Positions 42,283 to 51,833 of a stretch of DNA of 64,000 nt are shown one piece after another. Position 1 is the first letter of the stretch; every line of letters begins with the position of its first letter. The stretch covers positions 22,036-86,035 of the forward strand of contig NZ_BAAALT010000084.1 in the NCBI RefSeq assembly GCF_039528515.1. Reading direction: 5' to 3'. Origin of the DNA: Luedemannella flava (GTDB taxonomy: Bacteria > Actinomycetota > Actinomycetes > Mycobacteriales > Micromonosporaceae). The notes below the pieces were generated by a model that was given only the letters and a program-made list of their open reading frames with translations, was not told where the DNA came from and did not search any database. The translations under genes were made by a program, and so were the position numbers.

Positions 42283-43500
42283 TCAGGGTCCGTAGACCTC
42301 GTCCTCGATCGTGCGTACGGTCGTGCGTTGCGCGGTGTCCCAACGCACGTCGCGGATGCTGCCAGCCACGACCGAAGGGGGTGCGGCGTTCCCCGAAACC
42401 ACGTCGCTCAATGATTCGGCCAGTGCGTACGGTGTCGGCGCGGCCCACCGGACGAACGGGTTGTCGAGACTGGCGCGCGCATACTCCGACTCGCAGGTTA
42501 CCGGAATGGCGCCGCACGCGAGCAGTTCATCGGGCACAAGGGACACATTGGTGAACGAGATGGCGATGCCCGCGACGCATTCGTTGTACAGCTCGGCCAG
42601 ACGGGCAGGGGTCACCTTGCCATGGTTGGTCGCGGGGAACGGAACGGTCACGCCCGGATCCCCGAACAGATGAATGTCGTGTTCCGGGTGGCGGTGGTGG
42701 AACTCGCGCAGGGCGAGCATGCCGATTTCGAAGCCGCGCCGGGCGACCTCGGGCCGGGAGTAGAAGATGACCCCCCGCCGCGGGTTGGGATTGGTCAGCC
42801 GGTAGACGGCCGTGTCCACACCGAACTCCGCCACGGCCGCCTCGACGTGGTACTCGTCGCGCAGGATCTGCGCGATCATGGGGCCGACGGTGATGGCGCG
42901 GAAGCCGAACCGGTAGGTGTCCGCCGCGAGATGGTATTCCGAGCCCTGCGGGTAGAAGAACGGCTCGTAGTCCTGGATGAAGTACAGCCGCCGGGTGCGC
43001 AGGTCGGCCCGCGACGCCAGCACGTGGGCCGTCGACCAGGCGGAGGCCACGTAGGCGTCGAGGTCCACCATGCCGTCGGCGACCGAACGCACCTCCGCCC
43101 GCATTCCCGGCCAGAACTCGCGGATCACCTGCTCGTGGTGGGCCAGGTCGCCGCCGTACCGGTCGTACAGGTACAGCACGCAGGTGTGCCCGGCGGCCTC
43201 GGCGGCCTCGACCATGCGGAACAGGGTCGTGTGTCCGCCGGAGCCGGGGCCGGGAGGGGTGCAGATCCAGCCGATGGTGAGCGGCGTGCCGGGTGCCGGC
43301 CGGCGGTGTGGCTGGGCGAGCGACAGGCCGCGCGAGTCCGCCACGTCCTCAAGGTGCAGCGGGAACTCCAACGAGGCCGCGCCGAGCCGACGGTAGGCCA
43401 CGCGGGCGACCCGCTGCGCCAGGCCGCGGGTGCCGTCGCGCTGCACCACGCGCCAGGCGTCGCGGGCCCGACCGGCGGACGGTAGCTTGCCTGTACTCAC
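42283..43500 (-). CDS. WsaF-like GT4 glycosyltransferase
   Basis: GT-B transferase of 405 aa resembling the rhamnosyltransferase WsaF. Key blocks are IGWICTPPGPGSGGHTTLFR near residue 75, FIQDYEPFFYPQGSEY, TYRFGFRAITVG and VSLVPDELLACGAIPV, where the Glu is part of the donor site. The GTG start has AAAGGAG 8 bases upstream. It lies next to the ABC-2 permease gene, separated by 34 bases. The acceptor chain is unknown. Confidence 0.85.
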   Translation of the reverse strand: MSTGKLPSAGRARDAWRVVQRDGTRGLAQRVARVAYRRLGAASLEFPLHLEDVADSRGLSLAQPHRRPAPGTPLTIGWICTPPGPGSGGHTTLFRMVEAAEAAGHTCVLYLYDRYGGDLAHHEQVIREFWPGMRAEVRSVADGMVDLDAYVASAWSTAHVLASRADLRTRRLYFIQDYEPFFYPQGSEYHLAADTYRFGFRAITVGPMIAQILRDEYHVEAAVAEFGVDTAVYRLTNPNPRRGVIFYSRPEVARRGFEIGMLALREFHHRHPEHDIHLFGDPGVTVPFPATNHGKVTPARLAELYNECVAGIAISFTNVSLVPDELLACGAIPVTCESEYARASLDNPFVRWAAPTPYALAESLSDVVSGNAAPPSVVAGSIRDVRWDTAQRTTVRTIEDEVYGP

Positions 43501-43534
43501 CTGATGACTCTCCTTTGCCCGGCGCGAGCACGCG

Positions 43535-44365
43535 TCAGATGCTGAGAATGCCCCACTTGCGGGCGATGTTCAGCGCGCGATCGAAAAGGTAGAGGGCGAT
43601 CGCGAACCCGACGACGACGAAGACGGCCAGGATGACGCCGTTCATCAGCGGCGACAGCGCGTCGTGCGGCGGGTTCGCCATGAGCAACTGACGCTCGGCG
43701 CTGATGACGTACGCGTGCGGGACGAGATAGCTGGCCCAGCGCACGTAGTCCGGCAGCACACTGATCGGGAACAGGGTGCCACCGAGGACGCCGGCCGCGA
43801 GGCTGTAGAGCATGATGACGGGCTCGCCGCGCTTGAACAGGATCAGGAAGCTGGCGGCCAACGTGCCGATGGCGTTGCAGGCGGCGATGCCGAGGAACAG
43901 GATGAGCAGGGCGGCGGGCAGGTTCTCGCCGCGGATCGGCGCGCCGAGCAGCCAGCCGAAGAACACCATGAGGCAGGCGAGCATCGCGCCGGTGAGACTG
44001 CGCCAGATGTTCATCGCCATCGGGATCAGGGCCCACGGCACCGGCTCGACGAGGTAGGTCTCGAGTGTGCCGCGCTCCTGCGCGAACTGCAGCCGCTGGG
44101 TGAGCGCGGTCAGCGCGTCCTGCAGGCCGGCGGTGATCGCGGCGCCGACCAGGATGAGCGTGTACGCGTCGTCGCTCATCTGGAAGAAGTTGGCCTGGAA
44201 GTAGTACAGCAGCACCGGGAAGATCACTGCGAAGTACCGCAGGATGGTCGAGGCGGGGAACATCCGCTCCTCGACCAGGTCGATGCGCACGTAGGCGCTG
44301 ATGGTGTCGGCGACCTTGCGGGCGAAGGCGCGGTCCCGGACGGAGGAGGGGTAGGAACGGGTCAT
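43535..44365 (-). CDS. ABC-2 permease of a polysaccharide-cluster exporter
   Basis: Permease of 276 aa with six predicted helices; LQFAQERGTLETYLVEPVPW before the third helix is the ABC-2 signature region. Start and ATPase stop overlap by 4 bases. With the ATPase it may export a glycan, a lipid carrier or a modifying lipid. A Wzy-like protein exists in the same cluster, so this need not be the main polymer exporter. Confidence 0.87.
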   Translation of the reverse strand: MTRSYPSSVRDRAFARKVADTISAYVRIDLVEERMFPASTILRYFAVIFPVLLYYFQANFFQMSDDAYTLILVGAAITAGLQDALTALTQRLQFAQERGTLETYLVEPVPWALIPMAMNIWRSLTGAMLACLMVFFGWLLGAPIRGENLPAALLILFLGIAACNAIGTLAASFLILFKRGEPVIMLYSLAAGVLGGTLFPISVLPDYVRWASYLVPHAYVISAERQLLMANPPHDALSPLMNGVILAVFVVVGFAIALYLFDRALNIARKWGILSI

Positions 44366-45384
44366 CGTGCGCTGCTCCCCGCGAGGTCGCTGCCGGACTG
44401 GTAGACGTGTGCGATGAGGTCCCGTAGCGGCATCGGGATCTCGCGTACGTGTTGAACGTGGGAGGCGTACGGGCCGAGGGCGGCGAGCACCTCGCCGACC
44501 GAGTCCTTGCCGGTCAGCCGGCAGCGCACCGTGATGCCGTCGAGCACCGGGTTCAGGCCGCTGCCCGTGAGGGTGGTCATGACCCAGTTGGCGATCTGCT
44601 CGTCGACGAGCACCATCTCCAGCTCGGGGCGCTCGTACTGCTCCCGCAGGGTGCCGAGGTCGCCGTGGTAGCGCACGCGGCCCTTCTCCATGAGCAGCGC
44701 CTGCGACTGCAGGGCCTCGATCTCCTCCAGGCGGTGCGAGGAGATGAGCACGGCGAGCTGCTCCTGCGCGACGAGGTCCATGATGAGCGTGAGCAGGCCG
44801 TGCGCGGCGATCGGGTCGACGGCGCCGGTGGGCTCATCGAGGATCAGGGCACGCGGGCCGGGCAGCAGCGCCCGGGCGAGGCGCAGCCGGGCCTTCATGC
44901 CGGCGGAGAGGCTGGCCACGACCGCGTCGGCCTGGGGGATCAGGTTCACCTGCTCCAGCACGTGCGGGATGCGCTGGGCCATCTCGTGCTTGCGCATGCC
45001 CTGCAGGCGGCCGTGCAGCAGCAGGTTCTCCCGGCACGTGGCGCGCATGAGGAGGCTGCGGTCCTCCGAGGGCATCCAGCCGACGACCTGGCGCACCCGC
45101 TCCGACTCCGTGGCGACGTCCAGGCCGAGGACGTGACCGGAGCCGCTGGTGGCGGTCGTCAGGCCGACGATGATGCGGAACAGCGAGGTCTTGCCGGCGC
45201 CGTTGGGTCCGACGATGGCGCAGATCTCGCCGGCGCGCACCACCAGGTCGACGCCGTTGAGGGCGAACACCGGCTCCGTGATGTGGGACCGGGCGAAGAC
45301 GCGCATCCACGTGGGGGTGGGGTCGTAGCGCTTGGTGAGGCCCTGGAGGACGATGACGTCGCGATTATTACCGTAAACTGCCAT
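44362..45384 (-). CDS. ABC exporter ATP-binding protein
   Basis: ATPase of 340 aa with Walker A GPNGAGKTS, Walker B ALILDEPTGAVDP and H-loop ISSHRLEEIE. The signature motif reads LSAGMKARLRLARAL instead of LSGGQ, still with the key Ser. About 100 residues follow the nucleotide-binding domain and may recognise the cargo or bind the permease. A region before Walker A (PTPTWMRVFARSHIT) is longer than usual, as in Wzt-type proteins. Confidence 0.87.
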   Translation of the reverse strand: MAVYGNNRDVIVLQGLTKRYDPTPTWMRVFARSHITEPVFALNGVDLVVRAGEICAIVGPNGAGKTSLFRIIVGLTTATSGSGHVLGLDVATESERVRQVVGWMPSEDRSLLMRATCRENLLLHGRLQGMRKHEMAQRIPHVLEQVNLIPQADAVVASLSAGMKARLRLARALLPGPRALILDEPTGAVDPIAAHGLLTLIMDLVAQEQLAVLISSHRLEEIEALQSQALLMEKGRVRYHGDLGTLREQYERPELEMVLVDEQIANWVMTTLTGSGLNPVLDGITVRCRLTGKDSVGEVLAALGPYASHVQHVREIPMPLRDLIAHVYQSGSDLAGSSAR

Positions 45385-45395
45385 TTACTCCGACC

Positions 45396-46445
45396 TCATC
45401 GAAATAGTCCGTCTCGTCTGAACCTTCGCCAGCGGACCTTGTCCGCCAACGTGTCGGCCAGCGTGCCGACCTTCCCCACCGGGCCGTCCGCCGGGCCGCG
45501 CTGCAGGCGCGCCCAGGCGCGGGTGTCCCGCACGTGCGGCGACATCCGCAGCGCCAGATCGACGAGGGGCCGCGCCGCCTCGGCGTCTCCCCGGCCGGCA
45601 TCGGCCGCGTGCCGCAGCAGTTCCTCGGCCATCGCGAGGCGGGCCGCCGCCAGCATGGCCTCGCGACCGGCGACGTGCGCCCCGTCCTCGTCGAAGAAGA
45701 GCGCGAACGCCCGCTCCCGTTCGGAGATGTCCTTGAGCGCCCCCGCGAACGCCTCCGACCGGTGCATGTTGGCGCCGTGTACCCGATAGAACGCCTGGTC
45801 GGCACCGTTGACCCGGCCGATCGAGCCGTGCGCCGCGGCCTGCAGCCACATGAAGAAGTCGGCGGAGTGCGGCAGCCGGGCATCGTAGCCACCCAACTGC
45901 TGCACCAGGTGAGTGCGCATGACGACCTCGGGGGTCGCGACGGGGTTGCGGCCCCGTCGGCTCACCAGGTCCAGCCAGTGCGGGCCCGACCACACCGACC
46001 ACGAGCGGACCGACGTGCGGGCGGTCGGCGGCACGTCGTCGAACAGTGGCGAGTACCCGTACACCAGGCCGACGTCCGGGTTGCGTTCCATCAACGCGGT
46101 CGCCCGGCCGAGCGCGCCCGGCGCGAGCAGATCGTCGGCGGAGAGCAGGACGACGTAGTCGCCCTTCGCGGCGGCGAGGCCCTCGTTGTACGTGGCGATG
46201 TGCCGCTTGTTCACCTCATGCGCGATGACCCGGACCCGCGGGTCCGCCGCCGCCAGCTCATGCGCCACGGCGACGCTGCCGTCAGGGGAGGCGTCGTCGA
46301 TGATGAGCACATCGAGGTCGACGTCGTGCTGGTCGAGAATGGTGCCGACGCAGCCGCGCAGGTAGTGGCCGTAGTTGTAGCAGGGCACAACGACCGAGAC
46401 GGTCGGGCGCGTCACCAGTGGCTCGGGTCTCTGGTGGGTCACCAT
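45396..46445 (-). CDS. Family 2 glycosyltransferase
   Basis: GT2 enzyme of about 349 aa. It has TVSVVVPCYNYGHYLRGC near residue 15, IIDDASPDGS, and donor-site VVLLSADDLLAPGAL. The mid-region SADFFMWLQAAAHG supplies the acceptor-side Asp. The last 100 residues are helical and outside the catalytic core. The start could also be GTG 46454; neither has a clear ribosome binding site. First gene of the four-gene block leading to the TIM-barrel gene. Confidence 0.85.
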   Translation of the reverse strand: MVTHQRPEPLVTRPTVSVVVPCYNYGHYLRGCVGTILDQHDVDLDVLIIDDASPDGSVAVAHELAAADPRVRVIAHEVNKRHIATYNEGLAAAKGDYVVLLSADDLLAPGALGRATALMERNPDVGLVYGYSPLFDDVPPTARTSVRSWSVWSGPHWLDLVSRRGRNPVATPEVVMRTHLVQQLGGYDARLPHSADFFMWLQAAAHGSIGRVNGADQAFYRVHGANMHRSEAFAGALKDISERERAFALFFDEDGAHVAGREAMLAAARLAMAEELLRHAADAGRGDAEAARPLVDLALRMSPHVRDTRAWARLQRGPADGPVGKVGTLADTLADKVRWRRFRRDGLFR

Positions 46446-46618
46446 TGGGCGCACCCCGACAAGGGGCTACTCACAGTTCGCTCTCCCGGGTCCTTACGGT
46501 CCGTGCCGGTGCCGCCCTGACGCGGGTCCTCAGCCTGGACATGCCAAGCAGAAACCCTAGCTAGGAAGCCCCATCTTGCGGATGTAAGAATCCAGACAGG
46601 GGCTACGTAACGGCGCGA

Positions 46619-48526
46619 CTAACGCTGCGCCGCGGTGCGCAGCGTCACCATTGGTGATACCGGTCCCAGGTTGGCGCTGTCGTCCGTCGCCCGGGCGAGC
46701 ACCCTGACGGGCCCGCGACCGATCGTGAACGTGTACGACCACAGGGTGGTGCCCACCGCCGGATGCCACGTCTCGCCGCCGTCCGTGGAGACCTCCACGC
46801 CGGCGACCTTGCCGTCGCCGGTGTCGGCCGCCGAGCCCTGGATGGTGACCTGGCTTCCTGCGGTCTGCACAGCGGTCGGCCTCGGCCACGTCACGGCCGC
46901 GCTCGGTGGCGTCCGGTCGGTCGACTGCGTCGCCGGAACCAGTCCGCGCATGAGGGTGGCGGGCTGCACTCCCATGTCCGCGAACAGGTTCACTGTGGCC
47001 TGTTGCATGCGTGGGTCGGCCGGCTCCTGGATTCCGTCGTGCTGCGGGTCGAGACCCCATGCCCACTGGATGGTGCCGGTGGCGAAGACCAGCGCGCCAC
47101 TCCTGGCCCGGTACAGCGTGAGGTGGTGGGTCGTGGTGCCGGGCACCACCATGCGGCCGAAGTCACGGATGAGCTGCGGCGACTCGCCCTCGGTCACGGA
47201 GAGCCGGATGAGGCCGGCCGGCCGGTAGCCGTTGTCGAGGTCCTCATCCGACTCGTAGCCGAGTGAGTGCGGCGCGAGCGTGGCGACCTGTCCGCCGAGC
47301 AGCGTCGCGACGCTCGTGTTGCGCCACAGCCGCATGCGTCCCTGTTCGGCGGGCACCTCGATCGCCGCGTCCATGTAGTTGGTCATGGTGATCGTGCCGG
47401 TGAGGCTGTTCTCCGGTTCGGTGGCATCGGCGGCGAACCGCATGTCCCGGAACGTGCCGGTCCACTCGTCGGACGGGTCGATCTTCGCGTCGGCCCAGGT
47501 CTCCTTGTAGCAGACGAGCGTGCGGTAGGGGGTACCGCTGCCGTCCACGCTGTTCTCCCACCGGGTGCGCCAGTAGACCTCGTTGCCGCTGAAGAACGCG
47601 AGGTTCACGCCCGCGTCCCGGGCCGCCTCGACGTTGGCGCGCTGAGCACCCGACCAGTACTCGTCGTGGCCGACGGAGAGGAAGATCTTGTGGTTCTTCA
47701 GCAGGTCCCCCCGACGGTCGGAATCGACCCCCGTCGTGTAGGTCACGTCGTACCCGTTGCGCTCCAAAAACCGGATCATGGGGTACTCGTTGGCGAAGAA
47801 GAAGTCGCGCCCCGACACGTCGCCGCGGGTCGCGAAGGGACGGTTGTAGCTGATCTTGTATGCCCGGCCGTGGGCGGCACCCTGATAGAAGTTCGACCCG
47901 CCGTACGTGTTGTACGCCTGCCAGGTGGTGTCCGCCGTCTGGAAGACCATGGCGGCGCGGCTGCTGTCGTCACGGACGACGAACGTGATGTGGCTCGACC
48001 CGCCGGTGTCGGTCCGGGTCAGTTTCGCCACGTAGACACCGGAGACCGCGTCGGTCGGCACGGTCCAGGACGCGGAGACCGACCAGTTGCCACAGTCGAC
48101 GATCTCGGTCGACGGATCGGTCAGGCACATCGACTGGGACGTGGCCGTGATCGTCGACGGATCGAGTGACGCGACCCTGCGGGCACCGTTCCCGTCGTAC
48201 CAACCGATACGGAAGATGTCGACGCCGAACGACGGCGCGTCCGTATCGACCTTGAAGTCGATGCGCCCGCCCAGGTTGACGCTCATGTCGGTGGCGAAGC
48301 CCTGGATGGTCGGGTCGCCGACCTTGTCGATGTCCCAGTCGGGGGCCCGGCCACCGGCAGCCGCCGACCATCCGACGTCATCGCGCGTGTTCTCGCACAC
48401 GATGACGTTGCCGTCCGCACACGTGCCCGCGTCGGCTTCCGGTGCGACGACCAGGGCGACCGCGGTAACCGCCACGACGGCGGACGCGGCGATGAACAGG
48501 CGGGCTTGGCCGAGCAGATCCCGCAT
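46619..48526 (-). CDS. Secreted N,N-dimethylformamidase-like large-subunit protein
   Basis: Protein of 635 aa with a signal peptide (LFIAASAVVAVTAVALVVAP, cleavage near ADAG). Residues about 45-520 match the DMF amidase beta-subunit-like family: DIFRIGWYDGNGARRVASL, MIRFLERNGYDVTYTTGVD, LSVGHDEYWS and FFSGNEVYWRTRWE. The last 100 residues form an Ig-like domain (VEVSTDGGETWHPA, VLARATDDSANLG). Family members in actinobacteria are widespread, but most are not tested for amidase action. A role here on amidated or acetylated sugars is conceivable. No metal-binding subunit partner is encoded nearby. Confidence 0.82.
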   Translation of the reverse strand: MRDLLGQARLFIAASAVVAVTAVALVVAPEADAGTCADGNVIVCENTRDDVGWSAAAGGRAPDWDIDKVGDPTIQGFATDMSVNLGGRIDFKVDTDAPSFGVDIFRIGWYDGNGARRVASLDPSTITATSQSMCLTDPSTEIVDCGNWSVSASWTVPTDAVSGVYVAKLTRTDTGGSSHITFVVRDDSSRAAMVFQTADTTWQAYNTYGGSNFYQGAAHGRAYKISYNRPFATRGDVSGRDFFFANEYPMIRFLERNGYDVTYTTGVDSDRRGDLLKNHKIFLSVGHDEYWSGAQRANVEAARDAGVNLAFFSGNEVYWRTRWENSVDGSGTPYRTLVCYKETWADAKIDPSDEWTGTFRDMRFAADATEPENSLTGTITMTNYMDAAIEVPAEQGRMRLWRNTSVATLLGGQVATLAPHSLGYESDEDLDNGYRPAGLIRLSVTEGESPQLIRDFGRMVVPGTTTHHLTLYRARSGALVFATGTIQWAWGLDPQHDGIQEPADPRMQQATVNLFADMGVQPATLMRGLVPATQSTDRTPPSAAVTWPRPTAVQTAGSQVTIQGSAADTGDGKVAGVEVSTDGGETWHPAVGTTLWSYTFTIGRGPVRVLARATDDSANLGPVSPMVTLRTAAQR

Positions 48527-48586
48527 GGATGACCGTCCTTTCCTACCGCCCGACGAACCGGTGCGGACAGCGTGCGTGGTCTGTCG

Positions 48587-50266
48587 TTACCAGGTGGTTC
48601 GGGAGGTGGGCGCTGAATCGCCGGGTGCCGGCATGAAGGTGGTGTCCTGGTCGTCCGGCTCGTCCGAGTCGTCGTCAACCACGGCTGCGCCGGGTGGTGT
48701 CAGCGGTGGCCAGGTCCCGGGCGGCGGGCCGGGCGTGGGCGGGCTGGTCTCGAGCACGGGTGCTGAGGGTTGCGGGAGGGGCGCGGGCCGGTAGGTCGGC
48801 ACAGCCGGTGCCGGCAGCGCCGGCTTCCCGGTCTGCGCCGGCGCCCGTCCCTGCAGCACCCGTTCCAGCGTCCGGCCGACCACGAACATGCCGCCCAGCG
48901 CGACCACGACCACGCCGAGAGCGATCGGGCTGGCGTAGCTCGCGAGCCCGGTGCGCTGATACGTGATGTACGTCAGGGCGCCCGGCCCGAGCAGGACCGC
49001 GCCGATGACGAACGAGGCGACGCCGACAGCCACCGTGCCGAGCGCCTCCGACGGCGTACGGGTGCCGGCGCGGTCGCCCGCGTCGGCGCGCAGCAGCGGC
49101 GTCAGGGTCGCGCCCAGCGCCATCGCGGTGCCGCTGACGAGGAGCAGTGACTGCATGGTGCCGGGGGAGTGCACCTCGCTGCGGAACATGCGTCCCAGCA
49201 GGACGAGGCCGCCACCGCCGATCAGCAGACCGACGGCGTCCCAGGGCAGGAAGCGGGGTGCCCGGTAGGCGAGCAGCACGCCGGTCAGGGCCGCCACCGT
49301 GCCGGCGAAAACGATCACCGCGCCGCCGCTCCGGTGGGCGAGCAGGTCGGTCTGCAGACCGACCGGGAGGATCACACCGAGTCCCGTGGCGGTAAGGACG
49401 AACCGGACCAGCGGCGCGCCGGCGCGACGGTGGGCGTACCACGTCAGCACGACCAGCGCCGCGGCGGCGGACGCGAAGGGTAGGACAAGTTCGACGGTGG
49501 CCGCCAGGCTGGTGCGCTTCTCGCTGGCGGTGCCACCGGCGAGCAGCTTGTCGACGACGATCGCACCCGCCTTCGCCGCCACGACAGGTATCGCGATGGC
49601 GAGCATCGTGACAGCGGCGGGCGCGACGGTGCGCCCGAGGCCCAGCCGGGGCGTACGGGTGACGTCCGCGCGCGGGTCGACGAGGTCCGCGATGGTCGCC
49701 GCGATGGCGGCCACCACGAGAATGCCGAACAGCACGACGCCCGGCACCTCGGCCAGGGAGCCGAACCCGACGGTGACGAAGCCGTAGGCGAACGCCAGCG
49801 GCGCGGCCGCGATCCCGGCCGCGAGGCCGGTGACGATCGCCAGGCGCAACAGCCCCGTCGCTTCGCCCGCGGCGAGCAGCACGCCACCGAGCGCGACCGC
49901 GCCCGCGACAGCGAGCATCGCCCGACCGGCACCGGGTTGATCGCCGGCCACGGCCGTGGTGGTCACCGCGATCAGCGCCCCCGCGGTGGCCAGCGGCCAG
50001 CCGCATCGCTCGCCGATGAGCCAGCGCACCGCCGCCCAGCGTGGCGCCGTCGCGAGCAGCGCGACGATGACCACGACGAGCGGTGTCACGCCGCCGATGC
50101 CCCAGTCCGGCAGGATCATCCGGTGGTACGCGACATCCGCGAGCGCGCCCACGAGCCCGATGCTGATCAGTAGGCCGAGGCAGGCGGCGGCGCCGGACTG
50201 GATGGTGCTGGCGACGACCCGTCGACGCTGCGCGCGGTGCGATGGTCGCGCTTTAGCCGAACCCAT
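48587..50266 (-). CDS. Polytopic membrane protein, unknown function
   Basis: Protein of 559 aa with roughly 12-14 hydrophobic helices from residue 22 to about 475, then a Pro-rich cytoplasmic tail (PAPAVPTYRPAPLPQPSAP) ending in an acidic patch (DDDSDEPDDQD). The arrangement recalls flippases or Wzx-like proteins, but no family motif is seen. ATG 50266 follows GGAGGAG at ideal distance. It is the right-hand end of the polysaccharide cluster and may be its missing flippase; this is only a suggestion. Confidence 0.6.
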   Translation of the reverse strand: MGSAKARPSHRAQRRRVVASTIQSGAAACLGLLISIGLVGALADVAYHRMILPDWGIGGVTPLVVVIVALLATAPRWAAVRWLIGERCGWPLATAGALIAVTTTAVAGDQPGAGRAMLAVAGAVALGGVLLAAGEATGLLRLAIVTGLAAGIAAAPLAFAYGFVTVGFGSLAEVPGVVLFGILVVAAIAATIADLVDPRADVTRTPRLGLGRTVAPAAVTMLAIAIPVVAAKAGAIVVDKLLAGGTASEKRTSLAATVELVLPFASAAAALVVLTWYAHRRAGAPLVRFVLTATGLGVILPVGLQTDLLAHRSGGAVIVFAGTVAALTGVLLAYRAPRFLPWDAVGLLIGGGGLVLLGRMFRSEVHSPGTMQSLLLVSGTAMALGATLTPLLRADAGDRAGTRTPSEALGTVAVGVASFVIGAVLLGPGALTYITYQRTGLASYASPIALGVVVVALGGMFVVGRTLERVLQGRAPAQTGKPALPAPAVPTYRPAPLPQPSAPVLETSPPTPGPPPGTWPPLTPPGAAVVDDDSDEPDDQDTTFMPAPGDSAPTSRTTW

Positions 50267-50394
50267 CCGACACTCCTCCCCGGCAAGGCTGCTGTCACCC
50301 TACTTGCTGGGGTTGCGAAGGTCAGTCGACGGGAAGTGCTGCATTTGCGACACCAAACGGCCCATTCGGGCAGCTGCGGTGGGTGCCGCGCGGC

Positions 50395-51759
50395 TCAGCC
50401 GAGCCGCGCGGCGGCCTCCACGTCATCGCCACCGGACGCGGGGGCCGGGGTGGTCGAACCGCCCCGGGCAGCCTCGCGGGCCCGCGACCGGGTCGCATTG
50501 ATCATCGCCTCGGCGCCCGCCTTGGCGGCCGTGAGCACGTGCTCGGCGTCGGCCCGCATGTGCTCGGCGTCGGCGAGGGCCTCGGCGGCGGCCGCCCGGT
50601 CGCGCTCGGCCTCCTCGCGGGCCTTGCGGGCATCGGCGGTCAGCTTGTCGATCTCGCTGCGGACGGACTCGGCCTGCTGGTTGGCACGCTCGACCTCGGC
50701 GTGGGCCGCGCGGACCCGCCCGGCGGCCTGCTCGGCCTCCGCGCGGGCGTGCTGCGCCTTGATGCTGGCCTGCTCCATGTCCGACTTGGCCTGGGCCAGC
50801 GCGGTGGCGTGCGCCTTGGCCTCCGACTCGATGCGCTGCACCTCGGCCTTGGCGTCGCGCAGCTCGGCCTCCGCGGCCGCCTTGAGCTCGTCGACCTGCG
50901 CCCGCAGGTCCCTGGCGTACGCCTCCGCCTCGGCCCGCTGGTCGCGCGCGTGCGCCTCGGCCGCCTGCCGCAGGCTCACCAGCTCCTGCTCGACCTCGGA
51001 GCGGCGCTGGGCGAACTCGCGCTCGCCCGCGACCCGCCGCGCCGACAGCTCCTCCTCCAGGGCGGCCCGCTGCTGGGCCGACTCCTGGTCGAGCTGGTCG
51101 CGCACGCGCATGGCGTGCGCGTCGGTCTCGCTGCGCACGCGCTCCACGTACTCCGCGGTGGCCTTGCCGGCGCGCTCCGACTCCTGCTTGGCCGCCTCGT
51201 AACGGGCCTCGGCCTCGGCGCGGACCTGGCGGGCCCGCTCCTCCGCGGCCGCGACCTCGGTGTCGGCCGCCTCGCGACGTTCCGCGAGGCTCGCCTCCTC
51301 CTCGGCGCGGCGCGCGGCGAGCGCGATCTCGAAGTCGCGGGTGGCCGCCGCGGACTCGGCGCGGGTCTTCTCCAGCAGCTGTTCGATCTCGGCCTGCTGA
51401 TCGGCGATGCCCTGCAGGGCGTCCGCCTTGATCGCCTCGGCCTGATCCTCGGCGAGCGCGAGGATCTGTTCGACGCGGGGACCCAGGTGGCGGAACGAGA
51501 CGTTGGTCGGCGCCGGGGCGGCCACGCTGCTGCGCGCCACCGCCAGCTCCTGCTGCAACTGGTGCACCTGTTCGGTGAGTGCCCGTAGTTGGTCCAACGC
51601 TTCGTCGCGCTCCCCAGCGAGCGCCACGATCTCCCCTTCCGCCTGGGTGACGTAACGGTCGACCTGCCGCTTCTCGTAACCGCGTAGCGCGGTGTCAAAC
51701 GGGGTCGGTTCGGTCGCAATGCCGTTCGTCAGGGTGTAGAGCTCCGCGCCGTGTGCCAT
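50395..51759 (-). CDS. DivIVA-like coiled-coil protein (first)
   Basis: Protein of 454 aa. A short DivIVA-type N-terminal motif (FDTALRGYEKRQVDRYV, residues about 21-37) leads into a nearly unbroken coiled coil rich in Ala, Glu and Arg to about residue 425. The tail is Ala/Gly-rich. The RGYxxxQVDxxV motif is the membrane-curvature and polar-growth signature. Such proteins (Scy, FilP and relatives) organise tip growth in filamentous actinobacteria. It shares this layout with the gene next upstream, suggesting an old duplication. Confidence 0.8.
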   Translation of the reverse strand: MAHGAELYTLTNGIATEPTPFDTALRGYEKRQVDRYVTQAEGEIVALAGERDEALDQLRALTEQVHQLQQELAVARSSVAAPAPTNVSFRHLGPRVEQILALAEDQAEAIKADALQGIADQQAEIEQLLEKTRAESAAATRDFEIALAARRAEEEASLAERREAADTEVAAAEERARQVRAEAEARYEAAKQESERAGKATAEYVERVRSETDAHAMRVRDQLDQESAQQRAALEEELSARRVAGEREFAQRRSEVEQELVSLRQAAEAHARDQRAEAEAYARDLRAQVDELKAAAEAELRDAKAEVQRIESEAKAHATALAQAKSDMEQASIKAQHARAEAEQAAGRVRAAHAEVERANQQAESVRSEIDKLTADARKAREEAERDRAAAAEALADAEHMRADAEHVLTAAKAGAEAMINATRSRAREAARGGSTTPAPASGGDDVEAAARLG

Positions 51760-51833
51760 GCGCCCATCCTCACACGCGATGTCCCGTCACGCTCGGCGTG
51801 GGCCTCACGTGACGGGACGGCGATCGACAGCGG

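Noticed and set aside
46562..46600. AGCCCC/GGGGCT inverted repeat as a terminator
   Set aside because: Arms are only 6 bases with a loop of over 25 bases, which is too weak to support.
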